A DNA stretch of 64,000 bases from Botryosphaeria dothidea (lineage: Eukaryota; Ascomycota; Dothideomycetes; Botryosphaeriales; Botryosphaeriaceae): NCBI GenBank assembly GCA_011503125.2, contig WWBZ02000002.1, positions 992,001-1,056,000 on the forward strand. Reading direction: 5' to 3'. The notes below the pieces were generated by a model. That model was not told where the DNA came from and made no database searches. It saw only the letters and a list, made by a program, of their open reading frames with translations. Shown one piece after another: positions 1-11,997 of the stretch; position 1 is the first letter of the stretch; the number at the start of each line of letters is the position of its first letter. The translations under genes and the position numbers were made by a program.

Positions 1-2162
1 AGATGCTTCACATATCAGGGAAAGAGTCCAAACGTTGCTCCAAACACTGAACCATTTCATCCAAGACGGTTTGTTCCTTATCTACTCTACCATGTCACGT
101 TGCTGACTGTTCAGCAAGCCACTGCTATCCTTCGGGGAGAGAAAATCCCGTGGGATAAGATGCCCTCTGAGGCGAAATCAGATGATGGATTAACTGACAG
201 CGAAGATTCCGGAAGCAGTGATGTCGGCTCCATAGACGACGAAGCTGAGCTTCGTCAGCTAGTGGCTAGCATCAAGACAAAAATCACCCTGCTTATGCGG
301 CTCTCTATGGCTATCAGAAAACCAGCAGCTCATGATCAGCTCATAAACTCCGCGGACATCGATACCTCAAACTATGAGCAGTTTGACGCCCGCCATGTGC
401 GCGAGAAATTCCCACGAGCTCCAGATGACGTTGTTCGGCGACTGGGGAGGGCTATATCGAGACGCCGGCAATGCTTCAAATACAAAGGAGAACATGCGAA
501 GAAGCTCGCCCACGGATTGAAAACTGCGAAAGGTACGGGTCAGGATGCGAAGACCGAGCTCCAACCACAGAGCACCATTGCTTCATCCCTCCCACACACA
601 CTCAAAGCCAACGCATACCTGGATCTTGAGGCGAAGGAGGGCTCGGACACTGGAGTGTCGCGAACTTCTTTTGCGACCCCTAGGGATGGTGGGTTCGAAG
701 GTCCAAGGGTTCCGCCGTTGCCCAACAAAGCTAGAGAAGGGAAGCCCTTTGAATGCCCATTCTGCTTCATGCTTGTATCGATTATGACGGGGAAGTCATG
801 GAAGTATGCTCTCAACCCCTTCTCCTTCTCCCTGCCTCCAGAATACGGATATCTAAGCCACCGCGTATAGAAGGCACGTGTACAAGGATCTTCATCCTTA
901 CGTCTGTACTTATCCTCGATGCCTAGAAGGAAACAAACTCTTCGAAAGACGTCGCGAATGGTTTCAGCATGAACGAGAGATGTACAAGCGGTACTGGATT
1001 TGCAGCGGTGATTGCTCCAAACGCTTCGATGATCCAGAGGCCTTCACTGGCCACCTTATTCGCGACCACGGGACAACTGATCCTCCGGAGGCCTTGATAA
1101 GTGAGGCCGAGCATGTTGACGGCATTGAGACGAATGGAGACTGCTGCCTCTGTGGAGATAAATGTAAGCCCCTATTAGAGCTCAGAGATCACCTCGGAGA
1201 GCACCAAAGGCAACTGGCTTTGTTCGCCCTTCCTCCTCTGGAGTCAGAAGAACACGAGGGGGTTGAAAATAGCGAGGAAGCTGCTAGGGACCACAGTTCC
1301 GGGAACAGCACTGTTGGTAGCGAGGTTCAAGAGGATTCAGATGCGCTCGCTGTTGGCATGGAGTGGGAAAAAGCGGCTCTTCCAAACACCAATATTGTCC
1401 AAGAAAGGGAAGATAGAGATCTAGTCGAATCCAGGGCAAAAGAAAGGCGCAAACCTCACATGAGCCAACACAGTCTGAGCTTGACAGCCATGTCCAGGAC
1501 AACCTCGAAAAACACAGTCACAACCCTTCGAGAAGGGGGACCAACTATGATGCGGAGGAGGAACTACAATCAATACGAGAGGAACATAAGGCTGATATTC
1601 AGGAGCGTCTAAAGAAATTCGGCTGTCAGGAGAACCAGATCCGAACTACGCTCAAGCCCGAGAGTGCGAAGGACTTACCAGTTGGCCTCAGACCTGGGAA
1701 CCGTTGCAAGTTGAACCATCACCATGATCATGATCATATGCCGACATATGTGAAGGTGCATCGGGACCACCTTGCTACCGAAACGTTGACATTTTACGGC
1801 CTGCCGTGGGAATGGATAGATTAAGTTAAACCCATCCATGACAAAGGGATAACGATAGGGAGTCTTACAAGCTATCACGCTAGAACGACACCGAATACAT
1901 CATCATTCTCCGCGAAATGGACCCCCACGAGACCGATATTCTGTTTGATCATACGAAACGTATCCGTAGTAATATTCCAACCGAAACTCGCCTACTCGTC
2001 AAGGAGGGAACCATTGATGGCAAACCCGAATATTCTTGGGTCCATAAGCGTAGCAATAGCAACGATCGGATAAGGATGCGGTCGGCGCCCACCAGAATTC
2101 GCGACGTTGGGGAATTTCCAAGCCTTGAGCCGAAAGGAGCTCAGGGCACGTATGGGGAGTAA
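1..2162 (+). pseudogene. C2H2 zinc-finger protein, 5'-truncated by window edge, probably decayed
   Basis: The reading frame is open from base 1, so the start lies outside the window. A clean 67 bp intron (804-870) joins the first block to 871 onward, giving a CPFC pair, then HPYVCTYPRC and WICSGDC...H...H zinc-finger blocks (roughly 745-1080), then an acidic linker. This finger array is typical of a large Pezizomycotina family of unknown function, often tied to NACHT/ankyrin proteins. The coding sense then continues in another frame (about 1417-1830: KADIQERLKKFG, YVKVHRDHLATETL, GLPWEW) and, after an acceptor at 1883, in a third (1884-2162: YIIILREMDPHETD). The step near 1417-1540 has no obvious intron. 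The intron expected after GLPWEW (1816-1883) starts with AT instead of GT. I read these as a frameshift and a lost donor, hence a pseudogene. A live gene with an odd intron is possible. The family match is from memory. Confidence 0.6.
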
Positions 2163-2348
2163 GGGATCGTTTGCACATCCTCATAGGTAGTACGGACACA
2201 TAGCCAACATTGCCTGCCATCTCGTCCCAACCAAACAAATTCGTAAAAGCATTACCCGTGACGACCACCGCCGACAAAGCCTCCAGAAGAAAAGGAAACC
2301 CCCTGCCCACACACACCTCCCCTCCTCCCATCACCCCAGATCCTACAC

Positions 2349-3677
2349 TCAAGGCGCCTCATGCACCGGCTGCCCCTCCGAATTCCTATGCACCGGCGTC
2401 CCATCAATCTGCGGCACATTCGGGTTCCACTGCTGCTGTTGCGGCGGGCCACCCGGCCCTTGCACCGGCGACGGCGTATACTGCGGACTCGGGCTCAGGG
2501 GCGGACTATACGGGCCCAGGGTCGACGGCACGCTCGCCACATTCTGCTGCACATACTCATGCTTGACATCCCCCTGCGGCGGGGGCGCGTAGAAAGACGC
2601 AGTGTTGCCCGGCTGCTGCATGGGCGGCGGCGGCGGCGGGACGCCCATCGGCGGGGGCTTGTAAGCGGGGGCGCCGTAGGGCATGGGGGGTTGTTGGGGT
2701 GGTGGGGGACCTTGCTGCTGTGGGTGCGCGGGCGTGAAGGCGGCGGCGGCGGCGGCGTTGCGCTTGTCGCGCCGGCGCTTGAAGAGGAAGAGGAGGCCGG
2801 CGCCGACAAGGGCGATGACGGCGAGGCCGCCGACGACGCCGCCGATGATGGCGCCGAGGGGGGTTTTCTTGTGGCTGTCGCTGTTGGTGTTGTGGGATGA
2901 GGAGAAGGAGGAGGACGAGGAGTCCGTGGTGCCCGCGAGACCAGCAGAGAAGGTTTGCGTTTGGGTGACGAACACAGTAGGGAAGCTGAATTCGGGGATG
3001 GAGGTGAGGTAGGAGCTGATGTCGAAAATGTCTTGGCCGCTGTAGGTAAGCTCGACGGAGCCGGTGAAGTCGGAAACGTCGCAACCGTAGGCTTTCAAGG
3101 TGGTGGTGATGTAGTCGTATTGCCAATCAACGCAGTAAGGGGCGGAGGCTTCGGTACTGTGGTTGTGTTAGACATACGTGGAAAGGCTAGCGGGAATAGC
3201 TTGTTTGATAGATCATACCATTTGGCTATTGCTTCATTTTGGAGGCAGCCTGTTGCAGTGCAGCTGGCCATTAGTGAACTCGGGACGCAAGATGTGAAAA
3301 GATAGCATGACTCGAGACTCAAGGGGTCGCAGCATCCTGCGACTCCCAAGATAGAGTTAGTAGCACAGATATTCGATCCCGGACATGTCAGTGCACTGGC
3401 TGTCGAAATGTCAGCAATGATGATAACTTTTTCACTGGAACATACAAATGCACTCACCCAGATTTGCGTCTACGAAACCACAAGTGTGGTCATAGTCGAC
3501 ATAACGCCTCAGGAGCTCAATAGCCGCATCCTTTACATGTGCCGCTCCGGTAATTTTTGGGCTGAAGCCTTGGATGGGATCAGGAGATATGACTGGAGTC
3601 GGATCGGGAATGGTTGGACGAGCGGCCAGCACTACAGCTGGTGCTAGCATTGCAGTCAAATATCTTGAGGCGGTCAT
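2349..3677 (-). CDS. Cys-rich single-pass plasma-membrane protein with Pro-rich cytosolic tail
   Basis: Exons 3677-3458, 3399-3219 and 3156-2349; introns of 58 and 62 bp with GTGAGT and GTATGA donors; total 402 codons plus stop. The first ~19 residues form a signal peptide (hydrophobic core MLAPAVVLAA). The ectodomain has about ten cysteines in its first two exons (for example CCDPLSLESC), followed by a Ser/Thr stretch. One membrane span follows (GAIIGGVVGGLAVIALVG and on), then the stop-transfer KRRRDKR and a tail rich in Pro, Gln, Tyr and Ala. This is the architecture of fungal Wsc/Mid2-type surface sensors and of many 'TM-helix plus PPP tail' proteins. No WSC domain is evident, so I do not claim a sensor role. 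The gene is transcribed toward the left pseudogene. Product location is clear; function is unknown. Confidence 0.8.
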
Positions 3678-5560
3678 TGCTGCCGATAGATATTCTGTGT
3701 CTCCTGAATTCCAGGGTCACCAAGCGGAAATATGTCGACAGTGAGAGATCAGCTGTCGGAGAGAACGCAGAAAGACGTGAGACGGTGAGTGAGCCGAGGA
3801 CGAGCGGTACGCCCATCTCCACGTTAAAGTATCCCGCGCTCAGGCAGCACGAGGCTGAATCTCCACGCTCGGCACCCATGATCCTTCGCCTGTGAAGGCT
3901 TGCTGGCGGCGCCAAAGGGACAAATTCCACCTCAGCGGGCCAGTCATCAAAACCCCCGCCCTATCGGCAGCCCGCAAGCTCTGTCACCCGCAGCTCGTAA
4001 CAATGTCTTTAGACCAGCCCGTTTCCAGTATAGGCATGGGACGGAAAGTGCCAACCGCAGGCAGCTGCGCCCAATCACTTTACGACGAAGTGGGGAATGG
4101 CAATCAGCCTTGCAGACCGGAAAGTCATGTCGGGGTAGTGCAGGCGAGTCATGAGAATCCTCTCACCTGTTCAATGCAATGCTCTGCGTGCAGACCCTCA
4201 GGGTCCTGAGTGGGACGAGGTTATGGTGCGGAAGGGTGGCGCCCGAGATGGCGGCCCGCTAGGCACGTTTGTATAAACGCCAAGGAGCGGCTGAAGTGCA
4301 GGAGCGGGCCGAATGCGGGAATCAGAAACGAAACAAGGATAAAAATGGATGATTGCCATCCCGATTACCTGGTTGGTTTGTGCTCCCAATGCTTGTGGTG
4401 CTTGAAACGGGCTGGCTTGCGGTGGAATGACAGGCTGCGGCCGTTCGAAGCGGTCTCCTCGGTGAAGTCTCAGCAGTTCGTACTTTTACTGAAATTCTGC
4501 TTGTATCACCTCGGGCTTTGTTTCTTCTCTCCTCCACAGCCGCAGCAATGTATCGAGAACACATCTCGGCCGTGGTCAATCTAAGTCTCGCTTTCGGGTT
4601 GTCAGACTCAGGTGGCTCACCGGTTCCTGAACGGATCAAGTGCAGACGCTACGGCGGATGTTGCCTTGCCAGCGCAGCCACGCTCTGTTAGCGTGCTCTA
4701 ACCGCCAGAGCCCGAATCCACCGCCTACCCACTTTGAAAACAAGCATGGCCGTTAATCCGGTGGTACCCGTCAAGTTCTGTTCAAAGTATGATTTGGACT
4801 GGCCTTGCGCGTGTACTTCAACGGTGCTGTAGCCAATCTCACGCAGAATAGACATTTCTCGATGGATCCTCCCGTCGGATGCAAGGCATATCGCACGTTT
4901 GCTTACGATCTACCGTCGAGTCAGCACTTTCTTCGCGTAAGATGATCTGCCTTTGGGGGCTGGAAGATCCTTCCGTTAATGGTAGTCTACGCCCTCACTC
5001 AAAACAGAGCTAAGTGAGCGAGCTTCGACAGACAGCCAGGCCGCAATCCTTCGGCTACGTCCTCGAATTGCCGGTGCAGGATCCCATAAACCCGAGGATG
5101 GTGCAAGGCTGTTGCCACAAGCTTGAGGCAACAGCCGTATCTGAGTGGAGCTTCCCTGCGCAAGCGAGCCATAAATTGCCGACGGATGGGACATCCAGTT
5201 GCCGACGCTCAGCAGTAACGAAGGCGGACCTAGGACACAGTGTATTCTCTTCATTCATCATCCAGTCACGATTTCCTGAGCCTTCTTTTGATTTTCCATC
5301 TGTGATCAATTCGCAAGGGCACGCTCGATTCCAAGAGTCTGGAGGATCTTGATGTGACTCCCGGAGCCCCGATAGATGTTTTGCTGCACTCGACAATGCA
5401 ATTGTTGGTATATCCGTCCTAACGCCTGGCCCATTTGTTGTATATCAAAAACCTCCGCGGTTCACACTTCCACATGATCGTTTCGTCTTATTCCTCCAAG
5501 ATGCATGATACAGAATGTTGTACAAAGAAAGCCCATCGCAGAGCTGGCCGGCCGAACCTT
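3678..5560. other. Intergenic, no supported gene
   Basis: This is the 1.9 kb between the 5' end of the membrane-protein gene and the 3' end of MRP10. Short reading frames exist on both strands, but none shows a domain, a signal peptide or a plausible splice partner. Confidence 0.6.
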
Positions 5561-6102
5561 TTACTTCCGCTTGTGAGGACCGACGATCTTGGGGTACATG
5601 CGCGAGAGATGGTAGTTGATCGAGTTCTTCTTCTGAGCCATAGGTCTCTGAATTCGAAGGAATTAGTATTCCGGACGCGGAGGAAAGTGAGCATTGGAGG
5701 AGGTGGGACATACAGGCGCATCCATGCAGGCTCTTAATTGCGACTCAAGAGCCGCGCAACCCGCGACGCTGTATCCTTGAGACGCCCAGCAACCTATTGG
5801 GAGCTGGTCAGCATGACTATTCCCTTTCATATGTTCCAACGAATAGCTGGTAGGCCTTCTCTCCGCGAGCTGTCTCGGCCATCTACACCACCCTCGATCT
5901 TTTCCCATCATCCAATGCAGCGCGCAATCTTCTGATAAGCCGCAATCGATTCGATAGAGCTGGACATACCCAGAACAGAAGTCATGATACCAACGCACGG
6001 ATTGCCCTCGGTCTTGTTGGGGTGGCGCACGCGCAGCTTTGGTAGAGGCGGAAGAGGGCGGCCGGCGACCTTGGCAGCTCCGGTGGGCTTTGGCGGCGGC
6101 AT
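5561..6102 (-). CDS. MRP10: Mitochondrial small-subunit ribosomal protein Mrp10 (mS37), CHCH type
   Basis: Exons 6102-5970, 5793-5714 and 5647-5561 give 99 residues, close to the usual family length. Introns (176 and 66 bp) begin GTATGT. The protein has a basic Pro-rich N-terminus (LPPLPKLRVRHPNKTEGNPC) and a twin CX9C motif: C36-X9-C46 and C57-X9-C67, in the order typical of Mrp10. The tail (KKNSINYHLSRMYPKIVG) is the strongly conserved mitoribosome-binding end. Twin-CX9C proteins are folded by the Mia40 relay; Mrp10 acts in the matrix as part of the 37S subunit and is needed for mitochondrial translation. In-frame codons continue upstream of 6102, but that segment is not family-like, so the ATG at 6102 is chosen. 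It shares a 323 bp divergent promoter with the next gene. Confidence 0.93.
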
Positions 6103-6425
6103 TTCAACAGGCGATTGGGAAAATGGCTCGAAACGGACTGCGGACCTGGAGTGTCGAGGTGGTGCGGGATGACGATGGTAGTGCTTGAAGATCCAAAATC
6201 TCAGGCGGGCGGCGAAATGCTCGGCGCGCGGCCGTGAGCACGTGCGGACGCATCGCAACCATTCTATTTACACCAAAACACATCAAGACACACCCGCGCG
6301 CCACGCTCCCCCGCACCATCCCCGACGACCACGGCCTTCGAAGTGTGTGACGGCAATTCTCGAGGCTTGGGGTCCTTTGAACTTTTTTGCGCCCTTTCCT
6401 AAAAAGCACCTAGCTTTCCGTCGTC
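6103..6425. promoter_or_regulatory. Divergent promoter between MRP10 (-) and the nuclear-protein gene (+)
   Basis: A 323 bp gap separates two outward-facing start codons, so 5' leaders and control elements of both genes must lie here. A C/A-rich run (about 6270-6330) is the most distinctive segment. No TATA box is evident in either direction. Confidence 0.6.
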
Positions 6426-9400
6426 ATGGCCGACGCTCCCTCGTCTACACCGCCACCGCAGCAGGAGCAACCCACGCGACCGGCTTCCTTCGATACAACC
6501 TGGGACCAGCAGGACGCGTCCTTCCTTCAGCCCAGCGCTATTCCACTTCCCAAGCCCCACCGCGCATGGGAGCGCCAGCCGCAGTCGCCGTTTTCGCGCA
6601 ATGGCAGGTACCGCAAAGTGTGGAAGCGCTACGAGCTGCGCTCCCAGCCCAAGACGAGACCCCTCATTGCGGAAATGGAGAAGAAGAGCCCAGCCAAGTC
6701 TCCTCGGAAGGTTGTAAAGAAGCGCGCGCTGGATGCGTCCGTGGATCCAAATGCAACGCCGGGCAGGAAGGGTCCGAAGAACAAGGCTTTCGCTCCGACG
6801 CGATGGGAGACGCCGAGGAGAAATAGTGGCAGGATTTCTTCCCGTATGATGCCGACTACTATCTCTACCATGTCGCTTCGATGCTGATCCCTCACCAGGC
6901 AAAGTTGCTCAGCCCATGTTCATGAGAGAATCGAGCCCAGAACTTACGCACACCGATCCTTCGATGACGACCACCGCCACGGCCACAGATGATGCTGCAG
7001 ATCCTGTCGACCACGACAGTTCCGAAGAGAGTGTGGGCGCCCATCCTGTTCTGGACAAAGCAGAAGACGGAACAATGGCCAAGGATAATGAAGAATCGGT
7101 CATGACCGGCGAACAATCAGTGCAAGCCGGACCTAAAACTTTGTCGCAAGCAGAAACTTCTCAGGAGAACGACAAAGAGATACCCCTGACTGAGGATGAA
7201 TCTACACAGGTCGATGCTACTGAGGAGCAAGTGGTCGAACCTGAGCAAGATTCTGAGCGGCCCCTGCCGGATGCCGAGTCTCCCACCACAGATGCTTCTT
7301 CGACGACGCCTGCAGATGTGAAAGACAATGTCTCTGAGGAAGCATCGAAGGATAGTGTTATACAGAGCGAGTCTATGTTTTTCAGCACAACCAGTACAGA
7401 GGCCCTGGAGTCAAACTTGGCAAGAGAGGACGAAACAAAGACAGGCGCAACAATGGAGGAGTCCGAAACGCCGATGGCCCCCGAAACTCTGAGCAGAGAA
7501 AAAGAGAGATCAGAAGAGGCGCCAGAAGTACCAGGCGAAGCCCCAGCGCAAGAAACCAAGCCTCCAGCAGTTGACGACGACACCTGCATAGAGGAAAAAC
7601 AAGAGCCAGCTGCTTTGGAGCAAATAGCTGATTTGCCTATCGCCAATCTCAACGAGGACCAACAGATGGAAGCTGCTATTACTCTGCCCGAACCCGCTGC
7701 AGGAATCCCAGAAGCGCCCCTTGACACAACTATGGAGAACAGCGAAGAGCAGGTTCAGGAGACACCGTCTCTCGCTAAAGATTCACCTGTTGAGCCGACT
7801 ACTTTAAGGCACGATGGAGAAACACTGTCCAGTGGTGAGCAGTCATTGCAAGCAGATGCGACTCTTGCTGTGATGTCTGAGTCTGCATCAGAAGAGGGCG
7901 AGGGGTCATCACTGTCCTCTTTATCCGATGACGAAATGGAGGAGACAGAACACCTCGAAGAAGAGGAATACACCTTGACGGAGCTTCGCGAGGGTGAAGA
8001 AGACGAGGAAGACGACGCAACAAGTATTCCTTCACCTTCACTCTCTGCAGTAGCATCTCCGAGATTTTCTTCTATTGCCGACACCTTAACCCTCAACCTA
8101 CCAGACCGTACGCCTCCCAAAGGCAGAACTACGAAGGAAATTCCCGAAGAGCCCGCATCTCCCATCGATGAGGATACAGCATTCCTGAAGGACTTCCTCT
8201 CCCGCGCGGATGCATCAAAGGCAAGCCGCGAGGCCGCTACCAGCCGTCTCGAGTCGATTGCCAACCGTCGAGACTCAGACGTAGTGCGCCAGGCCCTCTG
8301 TTCCCCTCGCGTGGCTCTAGAGAACAAGGACCCCAACTCCCCCAACACCTCCAGTGCCAGCTCCGCCGGCCACAAAGCTGTGACGGCCAAAGAATCCTCG
8401 CCTCTAAGCACCAATACGCCCTTCACCGCCAAGAAGCTCGACTTCAGCGATCTCACCTCTGACCTTACCCTCGAAAAGCCTTCCGACGCACCTGAAGCCT
8501 CTCAGACCCCTGAACCGACGCCATCATGCTCGTCAAAGCCGCAGACCACCCGCCGCAGCTCCCGCGCGCGCCAAACGCGCCTGCCAGCAACCCCCTCAGC
8601 CTCGTCCGCGGGACCCAATCGCATCACCTTTAGGGGGGCTAATCACGGCCCGATCGTCTTCAAGAAGACTGAGGCGCAGGAGATGGCGGCTCTGACGAGG
8701 AACAACACCCGCCGCAACAAGGGCGGCGCCCTGGCGGCGTCCATCCGGCTCAACAAGCTGAAAGCTGAGGCTCTCAAGGCGAGCGGGAATGCGGAGAAGG
8801 GGGAAGAGGTGCTGGTGTATGCGGATGAGCGCGTCGAGGTGTGGGAGGCTAGTCGTCTCAGGTGGGATCAGCAGTTGGTGTATTTTCAGGAGGAGCCGGA
8901 GGGCGGGTTGGCGGGGTTGACGAGCTTGTCGGATGATGAGTTGGCGGGACCGGTGGATGTGGGATCTGAACAAGGGGGAAGGAAGAGGAAGGAGAAGAGT
9001 TCTGATGGCGAGCCGGCGGCAACGACGCCGGCGAGGACGAAGAGGGCGCGGGGCTTGGGCGCGAGGAATGGGACGCCGGCAAAGGGATTGCTTGCGCCTG
9101 CGGCGAGTCTGTTGCCGGAGGGTGTGATGCAGCAGCAAGGGCAGGACGAGGTCAAGGAGGGGAAGAAAGGTGCGGGGAAGAAGAGTGCCGCGGCATCTTC
9201 GTCTGGGAAGGGCGGCGCTCCCAGGAGCAAGAGGGCGCCGAAGGAAGTGTCTCTGGCACCGCCGGCGTCTGCTGAGCCTAGCAAGACCCCTTCTTCTGCC
9301 GCCGAGCAGCCTTCTTCTTCTTCTCTGCCCTCGACTGCTACAGCTCAGGCGACAGACGCAAGCCAGCCACCCCCTCCTCCTTCCTCGAACCTCCCTGCCC

Positions 9401-9696
9401 CTTCTTCCCGCCGCTCTCGCCTTCAAACGCCACGTAAGGTCAAGCTTCCCGTATCCGTGTCGTCTACGACGCCAGCCGCTGCTACCACTTCCTCTGCCAC
9501 CTCTTCTTCCACAACGCAGCAGAGCGCAAGCGGCAGGACCATCGGGTCGACGCCGCGGAAAATGGGCGGGCCAACGGCCATCTCGAAACCATCCGCCCCT
9601 TCCGCCGCCAGCGAAGCAGCAGCTGCCGGTAGCGGAAGTCAGGGGCTGAGCAGCGGCGGACGGAGGAGAGCGGCTGCGGCGGCGAGGAGATTGTGA
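6426..9696 (+). CDS. Large low-complexity, probably nuclear protein of unknown function
   Basis: Two exons, 6426-6843 and 6899-9696, with a 55 bp intron (GTATGA...CTGAT...CCAG), give 1071 residues. The N-terminal 140 residues are Pro-rich then basic, with KSPRKVVKK, a likely nuclear localisation signal. Residues about 145-520 are very acidic and Ser/Thr/Glu-rich. A middle segment with RRSSRARQTRLP and GPIVFKKTEAQEMAALTRNN, followed by a short helical stretch (KGGALAASIRLNKLKAEAL), is the most protein-like part and the best region for a homology search. The C-terminal 300 residues are Ala/Ser/Pro-rich with Lys/Arg patches and end RRRAAAAARRL. No catalytic domain is visible. The acidic plus basic, disordered make-up suggests a chromatin or nuclear scaffold protein; that is inference. 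The start codon follows a plausible leader and lies 323 bp from MRP10. Confidence 0.8.
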
Positions 9697-10371
9697 TTCG
9701 TAGGGGCTTTTATATATAAATTCACGACGGGCGATGATACCCTGGGGTTTTCTGATGGAGTATTGAGCTTTGGTCTCTTTTTCTGGAGTGGCTGGGGTTG
9801 CATTGGGTTAGCGTTTTTTCTTATCTTCTGGTTCTTATTTTTGTGGAGGTGTACCTCTTCTGCCTTTCTCTTCCCTTTTCACGATATGTGGAGTTTCACT
9901 ACCGGAAATGATCGAGTTCAAGTGATATGTTGCATTTTGGAGCGGCTTTTGTGCATCTTGAATTTGTTTATTGGTTCGTAATCCAATTTTCGTCTCTCTA
10001 TGCCAGCTATGAGACATTATACTTGAACAGAAAAGAGCAAGCTATCTCGTTTGTGCGCCAAAATAGGGCGCAAAAAGAACAGAACACCCGACGACCTTAG
10101 ATAAGAGGAAGCTGCGTCGCTAAGGCAGCCCACACAAAAATGAAAAACCGAACTCTTGAGGCGGTTAGGGGGAATATAAACGGCGAAGAAGAAGAAAAGT
10201 AGGGGGGCTAGAGGAGGGAGAGATTATACACAATCTCGGTCATGGTCATCTCAGTATATGGTGAAAAGAAAAAATGATCATGATCATAATCATCATCAAC
10301 CGGTCGAAGCGTCTTCGTCCTTTTTCCTCCCGCTCCACTCAAACGGAAGATGAGAGACAGGGGGAAATTCC
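9697..10371. other. Convergent intergenic region
   Basis: This 675 bp stretch lies between two converging genes and would hold both 3' UTRs. It is more T-rich on the left, with TATATAAA at about 9710, and purine-rich on the right. No gene is seen. Confidence 0.6.
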
Positions 10372-11997
10372 TTAGTACGCATCGCCCCAATCCACGTCTC
10401 CCACCTCGTCACCTTCCTCGAGCGGACTCCTCAACCCCATCTTCTTCTCGTCCCGCTGCCGCTGCTTGCGCTCCTTGCGCGTCACCAGGTGCGGCGTCAC
10501 GGGGGTGATAGGCGTGTACGGCATGTACGGGCTGTACGGCGTCATGGGCACGCCCGTCGCGGGCGTGCGTAGGTTGCCCGTGCGGGGGGACATGAAGTCG
10601 CGCGTGCGGTTCCGCGCCTCGACCACCGTCGTCTTGGTCGACGGCGCCTGCGCCGACTCGGGCACCATGCTGCGGAGCGGCAGCGTCGACGTCGAGGAAG
10701 CCGCGGACTTGGCGGCGGAGGGGCCGCGCGGCGGGGGCGGCAGGTCGTGCGTGCGGATGGCCGGGGGCGGGCCGGAGGGGGGGTGGTGGTGGTGGTGGGC
10801 GTCGCCGGCGCGCATGGCGATGTCGATGGTGTTGCTGCCGTTGCTGGGGCGCGGCGTGTGGTAGGAGCCCGAGGCGCTGCGCTGCGGGTTCGGGCGCGGC
10901 AGCGGGTGCGGCTGCTCGAGGTCCTCGTAGCGGAAGGGGCCGAGCGAGTCGGCGGTGCCGGGGGTGGTGGGCGTCGGGGCGGTGGTGGCCGAGGGCGGCG
11001 AGGGCGGCGGGCCCGGGTTGTAGAAACGCGGCGACAGCGGCGTGCGGGCTTCCTCGTCGTCGCCGCCGCTGCTGCCGGGATAGCGGGCGATGGGCCCGCT
11101 GATGCGCAGGTTGCGGATGCTGCGGCGGGACTTGCTGCCGGTGGAGCCAATTGATGCGGTGCGGTCCTTCTTCGAGAGGATACCACGCGGCGATGAGGGT
11201 TGGGTGGTGGGCGGTGGGCCGGCATAGTTGTGCCGACGGGCGGCGGCCATGGGGCTCTCCGGAGGGTAAATGGCGCGGATAGGACTGCGAGGGCTAGCTG
11301 GCGAGGCCGGGCTGGCGGGGTGCTGCCCGCTGGGCACGCGAAGGGTGGCGGCGGTATCAATCATGGGCGGTCGGCCTTTCTGCTGGACGGGGTACTGGTC
11401 CTCCTCTTCGGGGTACTCCTGGATCTCTTCGGTGGAGGAGCGAGCGCCCTTCTTCTGTCTCTCCTCGTCATGCTCCATGACGGCGGCATACAATCTTTCC
11501 ATCTCCTTCTGTCTCTCCTCCTGCTGGTTCTTCAGGAAATTCTGATCGAAGGAACTCATGCTCTGGCAGCCGGGACTGATGGGACTCGTCGGAACGCTTT
11601 GCTGCTGGCGCTCGGCAATGCTGGTTTGACTTCTCTTGAAAGCATGCTTGAGCTTGCTGGGGCTGAGTGGGGAACGCCATCCTCGCGAGGGCGAGACGGG
11701 GGTCATCTCGAAGCCGGTGGCGCCATTGGCCTTGACGACGTCGACCCTCTCGGTAACGGTGCGACGCATCTTGCGTCCGTAGGTGAGCAGAGCAACGCCG
11801 ACGACGAGAACACAGAAAATGTAGGCGCCGATGATGCCGCAGATCTGGGCGGGGAGGTAGGCCTTGTTGCGGAGGGCACCTTCTGCACCGGGGGCGGGGT
11901 TGACGTCGAAGTCGACGTCGAAGTGTCCTGGCGTGGCGAGGGCTGCTGGGGTGAAAAAAGCTGCTCCGAGGGCTGCGAGGGCTCGTGGAGCTCGCAT
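10372..11997 (-). CDS. Single-pass membrane protein with long disordered cytosolic tail
   Basis: An intronless frame of 541 codons. It has an N-terminal signal peptide (about residues 1-21, ALAALGAAFFTPAALA), a short lumenal segment, one membrane span at about 51-72 (ICGIIGAYIFCVLVVGVAL) and a basic stop-transfer (GRKMRRTV). The remaining ~465 residues are Ser/Pro/Arg-rich with many SP/TP sites, a short Gln/Glu coiled-coil-like segment (KNQQEERQKEMERLYAAV), a His run, and a C-terminal block with TPYSPYMPYTPITPVTPHL, a KERKQRQRDEKK basic helix and an acidic end (VDWGDAY). This C-terminal block resembles a conserved but uncharacterised Pezizomycotina family. Many proline-directed phosphosites suggest kinase control (inference). 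Confidence 0.85.
   Translation of the reverse strand: MRAPRALAALGAAFFTPAALATPGHFDVDFDVNPAPGAEGALRNKAYLPAQICGIIGAYIFCVLVVGVALLTYGRKMRRTVTERVDVVKANGATGFEMTPVSPSRGWRSPLSPSKLKHAFKRSQTSIAERQQQSVPTSPISPGCQSMSSFDQNFLKNQQEERQKEMERLYAAVMEHDEERQKKGARSSTEEIQEYPEEEDQYPVQQKGRPPMIDTAATLRVPSGQHPASPASPASPRSPIRAIYPPESPMAAARRHNYAGPPPTTQPSSPRGILSKKDRTASIGSTGSKSRRSIRNLRISGPIARYPGSSGGDDEEARTPLSPRFYNPGPPPSPPSATTAPTPTTPGTADSLGPFRYEDLEQPHPLPRPNPQRSASGSYHTPRPSNGSNTIDIAMRAGDAHHHHHPPSGPPPAIRTHDLPPPPRGPSAAKSAASSTSTLPLRSMVPESAQAPSTKTTVVEARNRTRDFMSPRTGNLRTPATGVPMTPYSPYMPYTPITPVTPHLVTRKERKQRQRDEKKMGLRSPLEEGDEVGDVDWGDAY

Noticed and set aside
2361..2900. 179-codon Arg/His-rich plus frame
   Set aside because: It is the complement of the GC-rich Pro-tail exon of the minus-strand membrane protein; composition keeps it open.
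8596..9426. 276-codon Arg-rich minus frame
   Set aside because: Antisense shadow of the low-complexity C-terminal part of the 1071-residue protein; no domain.
10542..11360. 272-codon Arg/Pro-rich minus frame
   Set aside because: Alternate frame of the single-pass membrane protein gene, made of RRR/PPP runs.
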